This document shows positions 1-6,119 of a stretch of DNA of 12,599 nt, in pieces. Below the pieces are notes generated by a model. It saw only the letters and a list, made by a program, of their open reading frames with translations, had not been told where the DNA came from and ran no database searches. A program made the position numbers and the translations under genes. This DNA is from 20CM-2-65-7 sp035943355 (lineage in GTDB: Bacteria; Gemmatimonadota; Gemmatimonadetes; Gemmatimonadales; GWC2-71-9), in contig DASZCG010000102.1 of the NCBI GenBank assembly GCA_035943355.1, positions 1 to 12,599 on the forward strand. The letters are read 5' to 3'. Positions within the stretch are counted from its first letter, which is position 1. The number at the start of each line of letters is the position of its first letter.

Positions 1-8
1 CATCCTGA

Positions 9-97
9 CGGGCGGACTGGCCGGCTGGCGAGCGGGCGGGGAGACGCTCGCAGCGGTGATCCTTCTGTCCGCCAGCCCGCCAGCCCGCCTGCCCGCG
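9..97. repeat. Imperfect GC-rich inverted repeat at left edge
   Basis: The first 100 bases contain two facing GC-rich arms built from short units. GGCGGA at 11-16 is complementary to TCCGCC at 68-73, and GGCTGGCG at 23-30 is complementary to CGCCAGCC at 70-77 and again at 78-85. The right arm is itself a short direct repeat (GCCAGCCC at 71-78 and 80-86 region). It could fold in RNA around the presumed start of the first gene, or be a degenerate minisatellite. It is imperfect and at the window edge, so no function is assigned. Confidence 0.3.
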
Positions 98-657
98 CAG
101 GTTGCTCTACACGCCACTATCGGCGCGCGCTACACCAGCGCGCTCGTTCACGACTCCATCGTCGTTCCAGTGGACGTACAGCCCACTATAGGCCCGGCGC
201 TCGCGCTGGCGATCAGCCAGCGCACCAGCAGCCCGTGGACGCCGGACGCCAATCTCGACGTGTCGTGGTCGTCGCTGCAGCGCCACGAGAGCGGCACAAC
301 GAGCAAGTTCAATTCCGTGACGACGATCGCATTCACAGTCGGCGTCCGTCGTGAAATCCGGCACGGTCTCACGGCGCGCGCGGGGTTCGGCGGCATCAAA
401 CATCTGCCGAGCGAAGAGATCGGAATGTTTCGGGCCGGGACCGGACTCTGGGCCATCGGCACCGCGAGCCTGTATTGGACGCCATCGGCCGGGGGGGGGG
501 AGCGGCACACGACATCGGCCTGTCCCTGCGCTATGACGTGCACCGGTTCTCTACGGCGGCACTGCACGCCGACGGCTTCACCTCGACGCAGCTGGTACAT
601 CGCCTGTCGCTGGGGATCGGCGCGCGCATTCTGGGGAAAGGCGCACCCACGCCATGA
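56..657 (+). CDS. Outer-membrane beta-barrel-like protein, frameshifted at a G10 run
   Basis: No exact family is recognised. The translation alternates polar and hydrophobic residues in short strand-like blocks (for example TIGARYTSALV, IAFTVGVRR, GTASLYWTP), as in a small outer-membrane beta-barrel. Frame 2 is read up to ten G at 491-500. After that, beta-barrel-like sequence continues only in frame 1 (HDIGLSLRYDVHRFSTAAL, then LGIGARILGKGAPTP) to a TGA at 655-657. One extra G (11) or two fewer (8) would join the halves into about 200 residues. The uncorrected frame runs on as unlikely sequence to 703. GTG at 56 is the first start in frame, but the frame is open to the window edge, so the true start and signal peptide may lie upstream. 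The stop overlaps the next ATG as ATGA, which supports the corrected reading frame and suggests translational coupling to the protease lipoprotein downstream. Confidence 0.55.
491..500. repeat. G10 homopolymer inside a coding region
   Basis: Ten consecutive G lie at the exact point where the beta-barrel-like reading frame switches. With 10 G the upstream frame misses the downstream half; with 11 or 8 G it would continue. This is either an assembly error or a slippage-prone contingency tract. Confidence 0.85.
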
Positions 658-1295
658 AACGGCGACTGCTCATTGGCGCCGCGCTCGTCGTCGCCTGCAG
701 TGAGCCGACGGCGCCGGGGCGCACCGCCTGGTATGGGTTCGACTTTGCGGGCGATGTGTTCCGGTGGCCGGAGAGCCGTGTCCCCGTGCGTTACTATGCC
801 GACCCGCGCAGCAACATGCGCGAGCTCGTCGAGCGCGCCATCGGCTCGTGGGAGAATCAGCTCCTGTACGGGGAGTTCTCGGGTGAGATCGTCAGCGATT
901 CGAGCCTCGCCGACGTGATCGTGACGTGGTTCGACAGCGTGCCGCCGAACGTGCCGCCGAACGTGCCGCCGGATACCGGTCCGCCCGTGTTCGCGTGCGA
1001 TGGCGTGACGACGTTACAACTGGACAGCGCGGGTACGGCGCTGGCGGAACCGATTCACAGCCAAATCCGCATCACGACGGCGCAGGTCTACACCGCCGCG
1101 CAGGTTGCTGCCTGTCTGCGGCGCGTGACGATTCACGAGCTCGGACACACGCTGGGCCTGCTACAGGAGAGTCCGGCCCAGGAAGACATCATGTATTCCA
1201 GCGTGCAGGTGTCGGCGCCGAGCGCGCGCGATCGTCAGACGGTGCAGGTGCTGTATCACACCGTGCCGACGATCGCCCCCCCGCCCTCGCGCTAA
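654..1295 (+). CDS. Matrixin-like zinc metalloprotease lipoprotein, third ligand replaced
   Basis: Predicted exported zinc-dependent endopeptidase of 213 residues, anchored as a lipoprotein. The N-terminus has KRR, a hydrophobic stretch and a lipobox-like VVAC with Cys15; Ser16 follows, which favours outer-membrane sorting. The catalytic helix is HELGHTLGLL at 161-170, with His161, Glu162 and His165, followed by a Met-turn-like DIMYS with Met180. This fits the metzincin/matrixin layout HExxHxxGxxH, but the third ligand position is Gln171 (codon CAG) instead of His. Nearby Glu172, Glu177 or Asp178 might substitute, or activity may be reduced. A small VPPN repeat at about 96-106 forms a Pro-rich linker. 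The start overlaps the preceding stop as ATGA, so it is probably translated by coupling. The stop overlaps the stop of the facing M30-like gene. Fold assignment is fairly secure; substrate is unknown. Confidence 0.8.
   Translation: MKRRLLIGAALVVACSEPTAPGRTAWYGFDFAGDVFRWPESRVPVRYYADPRSNMRELVERAIGSWENQLLYGEFSGEIVSDSSLADVIVTWFDSVPPNVPPNVPPDTGPPVFACDGVTTLQLDSAGTALAEPIHSQIRITTAQVYTAAQVAACLRRVTIHELGHTLGLLQESPAQEDIMYSSVQVSAPSARDRQTVQVLYHTVPTIAPPPSR
939..971 (+). repeat. In-frame 12-bp tandem repeat
   Basis: GTGCCGCCGAAC occurs at 939-950 and 951-962, and its first nine bases again at 963-971. It encodes VPPNVPPNVPP in the matrixin-like lipoprotein. Being a multiple of three, copy-number change would lengthen or shorten the linker without a frameshift. 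Confidence 0.9.
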
Positions 1296-2953
1296 CGAAT
1301 TCGAATTACGACGAGCCGCGGCACCAGGGCCGGCGACACTGGTGCACTCCCGTTCGCAGTGAACTGCAGGGTGTAGGCCGCCCCACCTGGCGGCTGTACA
1401 ACCCGCACGTACGCACCAGATCCAACCCACAGCTTGCCGCTGAGGTTCACGGCATTCCCCGCCGAAACCGGAGGAACCAATGGATAGGCAACGGGAAACG
1501 TCCCGGGTTGTTGAGTATGCAGAGATCCAAAGGTTGTGCGAAAATGCCACGACGTGTACTGCAGCTCAGCGGGCGCGGCGAAGGTCGGAAGATCCGAAAC
1601 CCAGTTGGCGAGCCCCCAGTGGCCGATTGTCACGTCGAAGGGCTCACCAGTCCTGGCTGCAACATTTGCGGCCCCAATCTGCGCACTCTCAACCAGTTTC
1701 CCTGCCAGGGAGTCGCCGAACCGATCTATGATGAAGCGCGTGAACAGCCAGCTGGCACCGACTTCCGCCAGCGTGCCGGTGTCTGCGGGAATCAACAGCG
1801 GCGTCGTGGCTGTAGCAGCGAGATATTGATAGGCGTCATAGGCGTCGTTGTACGCGTAAAGCGTGAACAGCGAATCGTTGGGCAGATAGGTACGCCCTGC
1901 GATTTCTTCGGCGTATTTGGAAAGCCCCTCGTCCAACCAGCCCTCCTCTTCCTGGCTACCACGCACACGAACGTGTTCGACGAAGTTGATCATGTGCTGG
2001 AACTCATGGGTAAACGTCACGCCGGTGCCATCCCGCACGCTCGCGATCGAGTGCGCGCAGCTCAGCGTACCATTCGGATCCGCGACAATGGAGTAGAAGA
2101 TCTCGCCGTTGTTGAACTGGGACGCTGCGACTGGGTCCAAATCGCCAGAAAAGAAAAAACCTGCGATGAAGCCTTGGGTGCACTGTGTCTTGCTCACGAG
2201 CTTGTTCACGGTGTTCGTCATCAGGACGATTACCACACTATTGCTGTCTATGTCGGAGACATTTCCGAACGTCGCCGTGTCGAGCGGGTAGAGTCGAGAA
2301 TCGAACACGCGCTTCAGTGAATCCAGATCGCTGGTGGAGGAGCCGGGCGAAGGAGCCAGCGTGTCGACATAGATCGCGAGGTGCTGCCCAACAGATCGGG
2401 CTATGGCTGCGACGTTGTCGAACCTCGAGCACGTAAAGGTCGCGCACACCTTGAAGGTCCGTAGATTCCCAATGGCGGGAGGGCCCGCCATCGTGGTTGC
2501 GAGTGGCGCACTTGCAAGAGGACCGCTCGACAGGCGCGGATAATCGCGCGTTCTAGCCATCTGCCGAAGGAAATGATCGAAAGCGACTGCATTGGGACCG
2601 TGCGCAGGGTTCGCGCTGCGTCCCATCGCCGCCATGGACGGCATCACCATCGCCGTCACCGCCGTCGCCGATCTCAGCAGGAAAGGTGTCGAGGATGCGG
2701 GGGTACCCCCACCAGACTGCGGAAGGACGAGGTATTCGGCGGAGTCCGTGGCTGATGCATTGGCCGGGAAGTTGACGCATCCGGAATCCGTGGCGGGATC
2801 GATCAGCTGATACGCCGTGACGGCGAGCGCGATGTCTGTGCCGTGTCCTGTACACGCCACGGCTCCCGGTCCGGGGGAGTCGTGAACGCACGCCACCCCC
2901 AGGAGCAGACCGCCAAGTGCAACCACCGTCGAGAATCGCAAGATCACGGTCAC
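1292..2953 (-). CDS. M30-like (hyicolysin-type) metalloprotease lipoprotein
   Basis: Predicted secreted zinc metallopeptidase of 553 residues. The N-terminus is a hydrophobic export signal ending in a lipobox-like GVAC with Cys22. Position -3 is Gly, which is not ideal, so a cleaved type I signal is possible. The active site is THEFQHMINF with His316, Glu317 and His320. It is followed by an acidic stretch and GWLDEGLS (338-345), where Glu342 is the likely third zinc ligand, as in gluzincin/M30 enzymes. The region before it (about 185-300) resembles the M30 catalytic domain; the C-terminal 100 residues look beta-rich and may be an accessory domain. Start is GTG at 2953 with GGAG 7 bases upstream. 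A lipoprotein gene with a similar mature N-terminus ends 15 bp upstream on the same strand, so they probably form one operon. The last four bases overlap the convergent matrixin-like gene. Substrate unknown. Confidence 0.8.
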   Translation of the reverse strand: MTVILRFSTVVALGGLLLGVACVHDSPGPGAVACTGHGTDIALAVTAYQLIDPATDSGCVNFPANASATDSAEYLVLPQSGGGTPASSTPFLLRSATAVTAMVMPSMAAMGRSANPAHGPNAVAFDHFLRQMARTRDYPRLSSGPLASAPLATTMAGPPAIGNLRTFKVCATFTCSRFDNVAAIARSVGQHLAIYVDTLAPSPGSSTSDLDSLKRVFDSRLYPLDTATFGNVSDIDSNSVVIVLMTNTVNKLVSKTQCTQGFIAGFFFSGDLDPVAASQFNNGEIFYSIVADPNGTLSCAHSIASVRDGTGVTFTHEFQHMINFVEHVRVRGSQEEEGWLDEGLSKYAEEIAGRTYLPNDSLFTLYAYNDAYDAYQYLAATATTPLLIPADTGTLAEVGASWLFTRFIIDRFGDSLAGKLVESAQIGAANVAARTGEPFDVTIGHWGLANWVSDLPTFAAPAELQYTSWHFRTTFGSLHTQQPGTFPVAYPLVPPVSAGNAVNLSGKLWVGSGAYVRVVQPPGGAAYTLQFTANGSAPVSPALVPRLVVIRIR

Positions 2954-2968
2954 CTGAGAGCTCCAGCG

Positions 2969-3178
2969 TTATGCGTCCGGAAGTGAGCTTCCGATCCATG
3001 TACACCATGGACTTCGACCGCCGACAGATTGATGGGCAGCGGCGACGGCGAGGGACAGCTGGGTGCCGGGAGCGCTGCAGGACGGTAGCGCTGGCCCCGC
3101 CGAATCGTTGCCGCATGCAACAATCAGCGATGCGACACCGAGGACGAGGCCAACGTTGATCTGCGCGTGCGAACTCAT
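2969..3178 (-). CDS. Small lipoprotein, probable truncated duplicate of the M30-like N-terminus
   Basis: A 69-residue product with a clear lipoprotein signal: hydrophobic GLVLGVASLIVAC with the lipobox IVAC and Cys22. After the Cys it reads GNDSAGPALPSCSAPGTQL, which matches the pattern of the adjacent M30-like lipoprotein in order: Cys, DS, GP, Cys, GT, LAV. Similarity ends near residue 55, and the last residues (SPWCTWIGSSLPDA) do not continue the family. The ATG at 3178 is chosen because AGGAGAG (complement of 3186-3192) sits 7 bases upstream; longer in-frame starts to 3259 lack this. It ends 15 bp before the protease start, and the protease ribosome binding site lies in that gap. It may be an expressed small lipoprotein, or a remnant of a tandem duplication whose protease domain was deleted. 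I checked the other two minus-strand frames here and found no continuation of the homologous sequence, so a simple frameshift is unlikely. Confidence 0.6.
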   Translation of the reverse strand: MSSHAQINVGLVLGVASLIVACGNDSAGPALPSCSAPGTQLSLAVAAAHQSVGGRSPWCTWIGSSLPDA

Positions 3179-3185
3179 CGGACGA

Positions 3186-3192
3186 CTCTCCT
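3186..3192 (-). promoter_or_regulatory. Ribosome binding site fixing the small lipoprotein start
   Basis: Read on the minus strand this is AGGAGAG, a strong Shine-Dalgarno sequence 7 bases before ATG at 3178. It decides for the 69-residue product over longer frames starting farther upstream. Confidence 0.7.
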
Positions 3193-3212
3193 GATTCGTG
3201 AGCAGCGTGTCA

Positions 3213-3230
3213 GGGACCCACGTGGTACCC
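3213..3230. promoter_or_regulatory. 18-bp palindrome in divergent intergenic region, candidate operator
   Basis: GGGACCCACGTGGTACCC has the dyad form GGGnnCCACGTGGnnCCC, with seven of nine pairs matching and a perfect CCACGTGG core. It lies in the 104-bp space between the minus-strand lipoprotein/protease unit (start 3178) and the plus-strand DUF2946-like gene (start 3283). A dimeric regulator bound here could control either direction. No regulator gene is in the window, and a GC-rich genome gives some chance palindromes. Confidence 0.35.
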
Positions 3231-3244
3231 CGCGATGGACAACA

Positions 3245-3275
3245 GTTGCACGGCGTCACCGTCCCGATGTACTAT
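3245..3275 (+). promoter_or_regulatory. Possible promoter of the DUF2946-like/TonB receptor unit
   Basis: TTGCAC (3245-3250) and TACTAT (3270-3275) resemble -35 and -10 boxes, with a 19-bp spacer that is longer than the ideal 17. A start about 7 bases after the -10 box would fall at or next to the ATG at 3283, giving a leaderless or nearly leaderless mRNA. That agrees with the lack of a clear ribosome binding site before this ATG. The call is tentative. Confidence 0.3.
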
Positions 3276-3282
3276 ATCGGCC

Positions 3283-3624
3283 ATGCCCCGCCCGGCATCG
3301 CATGCTCGAATACTCTGGCTTTTCGCGGGAGCCCTGCAGTTCGCGCTGCCGGGTCTGGCGTCGCTGGCGGATGCGCGCCTCCATGCCGAGGAAGCGCGGG
3401 TCCGGTCGCACGTCGAGTCGGAGGGCACGAAGGGATGTCCCCGGGTACACCCGCAGGACTGCGGACTGTGCCGCACCATCGCGGCCACGGCGCAGCTCGG
3501 CCGTTTCGCAATCTTCATCGCCCAGCGTTCCAGCTCCGTCTCCGCGCCGACGGCCGCCGCGGCCACGGGGCGCAAAGTTCAGCGGGGACTCCCCCAGCCT
3601 CGCGCACCTCCCACGCTCTCCTAG
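3283..3624 (+). CDS. Small exported Cys/His protein, DUF2946-like
   Basis: A 113-residue protein with an N-terminal export signal (Arg9, then hydrophobic ILWLFAGALQFALPGLASLA, probable cleavage after about residue 31). The mature part is short and carries GCPRVHPQDCGLCR with Cys52, His56, Cys60 and Cys63, an HxxxCxxC arrangement suited to binding a metal. It ends in a Pro-rich tail PRAPP. A Cys-x-x-Cys pair in the middle and an RAPP-type C-terminus are features I associate with DUF2946 proteins, which often sit beside metal-related TonB receptors; this is recognition from memory, not a search. The ATG at 3283 is chosen because it gives a proper signal peptide; an in-frame start at 3235 would add 16 residues without improving it. 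The TonB receptor starts 118 bp downstream on the same strand. A periplasmic metal-handling role is an inference. Confidence 0.6.
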   Translation: MPRPASHARILWLFAGALQFALPGLASLADARLHAEEARVRSHVESEGTKGCPRVHPQDCGLCRTIAATAQLGRFAIFIAQRSSSVSAPTAAAATGRKVQRGLPQPRAPPTLS

Positions 3625-3742
3625 CTGCACCGCCGCGCCCCCGGCGCGACACTCAGGACACGACTCCCATCGATGCAATCCGGCTCGCGCCGCGCGCCGG
3701 TGCTCGCCGTGTCCTTCCACTTGTGAATAACGGAGAGCACTC
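3625..3742 (+). other. Intergenic gap before the TonB receptor
   Basis: 118 bp, very GC-rich. It contains the receptor's ribosome binding site GGAGAG at 3732-3737, five bases before the ATG. I see no convincing terminator or -35/-10 pair, so co-transcription with the DUF2946-like gene is the simplest reading. Confidence 0.5.
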
Positions 3743-6010
3743 ATGTTGTCAGCCATGCTGCACCGAACAGCCCTGATCATGATGACGCTGGGCGGCGCAG
3801 GCGCACGTCCACCTGCTGCGCATTATGCCGATCTCGCATCGATTTCCGGACGCGTGACGGACCCCGACGGGAAACCGATCGCGCAAGTCACCGTCCAGCT
3901 CGTCGAGGCGAAACGCTCGACCAAGACGGGCGATGATGGGCGGTATTCCTTCAGTCAGGTCCCCCGCGGCACCTACACACTAGTGTTCACGATGATCGCC
4001 TATCGGCCGGAGGTCCGGAAAATGACCGTCGGCGACGCGGACGTTCCGTTCGATCTCTCACTCAAGCCGTCGATCATCGAGCTTACGCCGGTTCAAGTCT
4101 CTGCGTCAGCGGAAGCCACGACGGCGATGAACTCGCCGCAACCCGTGGCGGTCGCGGATCAGGAAGAGATCCTCCGGCGCCACCCCAACACGCTCGGGGA
4201 CGCCCTCTCCAATCTTCCCGGGGTGCGGAACAACAGCAGCGGCGAATCGACCGGCAAGGTGGCCATTCGCGGCCTGACGAACACGCGCGTGCTGGTGGTG
4301 GATGACGGGCAGCGCCTCGAGCACAATCAGTGGGGCGACGACCACTTCTCGAGCGTCGAGCCTGCCGCGGCCTCCCGCATCGAAGTCATTCGCGGTCCGG
4401 CCAGCGTCCTGTACGGCACCGATGCGCTCGGCGGCGTCGTCAACATCATCGAGCCGGACCTGCCCGATGCGATCGGCCGCAACCCGTTCGCACAGGGCAG
4501 CGTGTCGGGCGGATACGGCAGCAACAACCAGCAGCCTGACGGCTCCGCCACGCTCGAGGGCGCCAGCGGTCGCCTGGGCTTTCGCGCGACGGGAACATAC
4601 CGCACCGCCAATGAAGTGAAGACACCGACGTACACACTCTGGAACAGCGGCTATCATAACTCGGGCGGCAGCGGCAGCCTCGCCTACCACACGCCCTGGG
4701 GTATGCTCACCGGCCGATATACCATGCGGCGCGACCGGCTGCAGTTGACCGACTCCGATTCGGCGTTCACCGGCTATGCCCGTACCGACGACGATCGCGC
4801 GCACCTCGATCTCACCGCGGGCCTCGGCTCCTCCCGACTGGACTGGACCGCCGGATATGAAACCAACCGGCGATCCGAATACGACGATGCCACGACGACT
4901 GCGGCGGCGTTCGGCATGCGGGAAAAGGCGTACACCACCGACGTACGCCTTCATCTGTCCTCCGCATCCTGGGCCGGTGTCGTGGGCGCATCCGGCGAGC
5001 ACGCCACGAATGACAACTTCGGCGACGAACACTTGATGCCGAATTCGACCACTGGGGGAGCGGCGCTCTACGGATTCGCGCAGCGCGGCGTGGGTCGGTG
5101 GAACCTGTCGATCGGCGCCCGCTATGATTATCGCACCCTCAAGGCCGATGCCGACACCACGCTCGGCAATGGTGCCGCCAACCTCAACTGGAGCTCGGTC
5201 ACCGGAAATGCCGGGCTGCTGTACCACGTCTCGGAACCGGTTGCCCTCGTGCTCAACGTGGGACGCGGCTTTCGCGCTCCCTCCGGATTCGATCTGTTCG
5301 CCAATGGTCCGCACGAGGCGACGGCCACGTTCGAGATCGGCAACCCGAATCTGACAACGGAGACCTCGCTCAACACCGACTTGAGCCTGCGGTTTCAGAC
5401 CGGCTCGGCGGTCGGCGAAATCGGCGGCTTCGCCAATTCCATTCAGAACTTCATTTACACGGTGCCCACAGGGACGACGGATAGCGCCAGCGGCCTGCAG
5501 ATCTACAACGTCACGCAGGGTGATGCGCTCCTCAGCGGGATCGAGGCACAGCTCGAATTCCACCCCACCGCTTACCTGCATCTGCAGGGAACCGCGGACT
5601 ACGTGCGCGGCGAGAACAAGTCGACGCACGAGGCCCTGCCTTCCATGCCACCCTTCCGCGCGACCTATCTCGCACGGCTCGAAGGCGGCAAGCTCGGTGG
5701 GTTGTTGAACCCGTACTTCTTCGTCGGCGGCGAGTCCAACGCCAAGCAGACGCGACTCAATCCGGCGGAGGCCACCTTCTTCGCGGACGCGTTCGGCGGG
5801 GCTGGATATCATCCCGCGTCCTACACGCTCGTGAACCTGGGCGCCGGATTCGCGGTGCCGTCGAGCGCGGGGCGTTCGCTCGCGTTTGATTTCCAGCTGC
5901 GGAACGCACTCGATAAGGATTGGGCCGACTATCTCAGCCATCTCAAAACCAACGCGCCCAATCCGGGCATGGGCAGAAACTTTGTGGCCCGGGTGACGGC
6001 GACCTTCTAG
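3743..6010 (+). CDS. TonB-dependent outer-membrane receptor with CarboxypepD_reg-like domain
   Basis: A 755-residue outer-membrane transporter that imports a substrate with energy from TonB-ExbBD. A signal peptide covers about residues 1-30. Residues 33-108 form a carboxypeptidase-regulatory-like beta-sandwich (SGRVTDPDGKPI, DDGRYSFSQVPRGTYTL). A TonB-box-like stretch LTPVQVSAS lies at 114-122. The plug runs about 128-240, with the hallmark IEVIRGPASVLYGTDALGGV at 213-232. The rest is a 22-strand-type beta-barrel ending in Phe755, as outer-membrane proteins do. The plug sequence RLEHNQWGDDHF and the tail APNPGMGRNF resemble metal-uptake receptors of the ZnuD type as I remember them, but substrate cannot be fixed from this. 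The small exported Cys/His protein upstream supports a metal or metal-complex substrate. GGAGAG lies 5 bases before the ATG, and a strong hairpin follows the stop. The length is normal and the gene looks intact. Confidence 0.93.
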   Translation: MLSAMLHRTALIMMTLGGAGARPPAAHYADLASISGRVTDPDGKPIAQVTVQLVEAKRSTKTGDDGRYSFSQVPRGTYTLVFTMIAYRPEVRKMTVGDADVPFDLSLKPSIIELTPVQVSASAEATTAMNSPQPVAVADQEEILRRHPNTLGDALSNLPGVRNNSSGESTGKVAIRGLTNTRVLVVDDGQRLEHNQWGDDHFSSVEPAAASRIEVIRGPASVLYGTDALGGVVNIIEPDLPDAIGRNPFAQGSVSGGYGSNNQQPDGSATLEGASGRLGFRATGTYRTANEVKTPTYTLWNSGYHNSGGSGSLAYHTPWGMLTGRYTMRRDRLQLTDSDSAFTGYARTDDDRAHLDLTAGLGSSRLDWTAGYETNRRSEYDDATTTAAAFGMREKAYTTDVRLHLSSASWAGVVGASGEHATNDNFGDEHLMPNSTTGGAALYGFAQRGVGRWNLSIGARYDYRTLKADADTTLGNGAANLNWSSVTGNAGLLYHVSEPVALVLNVGRGFRAPSGFDLFANGPHEATATFEIGNPNLTTETSLNTDLSLRFQTGSAVGEIGGFANSIQNFIYTVPTGTTDSASGLQIYNVTQGDALLSGIEAQLEFHPTAYLHLQGTADYVRGENKSTHEALPSMPPFRATYLARLEGGKLGGLLNPYFFVGGESNAKQTRLNPAEATFFADAFGGAGYHPASYTLVNLGAGFAVPSSAGRSLAFDFQLRNALDKDWADYLSHLKTNAPNPGMGRNFVARVTATF

Positions 6011-6017
6011 GTCGTGC

Positions 6018-6058
6018 CGGGACGGCGTGCGGTGAGTCTGTGCCGCACGCCCGTCCCG
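6018..6058 (+). terminator. Hairpin terminator after the TonB receptor
   Basis: The left arm (6018-6032, CGGGACGGCGTGCGG) pairs with the right arm (6043-6058) over 15 base pairs with one bulged G; the loop is 10 bases. It starts 8 bases after the receptor's stop codon. Only a weak T run follows, so it may terminate inefficiently or mainly protect the 3' end. It lies just before the maeB -35 box and so insulates the two units. Confidence 0.7.
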
Positions 6059-6061
6059 ATC

Positions 6062-6090
6062 TTGACAGGGGCGTTCGCCACGCCTAGCAT
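6062..6090 (+). promoter_or_regulatory. Sigma70-type promoter of the maeB-pckA-HD operon
   Basis: A perfect -35 box TTGACA (6062-6067) is separated by exactly 17 bp from TAGCAT (6085-6090), which matches four of six bases of TATAAT. The expected transcription start is near 6097, giving a leader of about 23 bases before the apparent CTG start at 6120. I see no operator in the short leader. Confidence 0.75.
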
Positions 6091-6105
6091 AACCCCTTCT
6101 CAAAA

Positions 6106-6110
6106 AAGGA
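6106..6110 (+). promoter_or_regulatory. Ribosome binding site supporting a CTG start for maeB
   Basis: AAGGA lies 9 bases before CTG at 6120. The maeB frame has a TAA at 6090-6092 and no ATG, GTG or TTG between it and the GTG at 6249, which is inside conserved protein sequence. The site therefore points to CTG 6120 as the start; CTG 6114 is only 3 bases away and too close. Confidence 0.6.
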
Positions 6111-6119
6111 CTTCTGGCT

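Noticed and set aside
1..97. GC-rich arms as a terminator of an upstream gene
   Set aside because: The pairing is interrupted, the loop is long, no T tract follows, and the right arm is inside the open frame of the first gene.
926..2320. A long plus-strand open frame of 464 codons across the two metalloprotease genes
   Set aside because: Its product is Arg-rich low-complexity sequence without recognisable motifs, and it lies antisense to the M30-like gene, whose HEFQH and WLDEG motifs and lipoprotein signal are clear.
3268..3278. TATAGT on the minus strand as a -10 box for the lipoprotein/protease operon
   Set aside because: It is about 90 bp from the ATG at 3178, and no -35-like sequence lies at the right distance upstream of it.
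3167..3780. Several overlapping open frames on both strands around the DUF2946-like gene
   Set aside because: Only the frame starting at 3283 has a signal peptide and an ordered Cys/His motif; the others are Arg/Ser-rich with no features.
4106..6103. A 665-codon minus-strand open frame opposite the TonB receptor
   Set aside because: It is the GC-driven mirror of a well-supported receptor gene; the translation is Arg/Gly/Ala-rich with no domain, signal or ribosome binding site.
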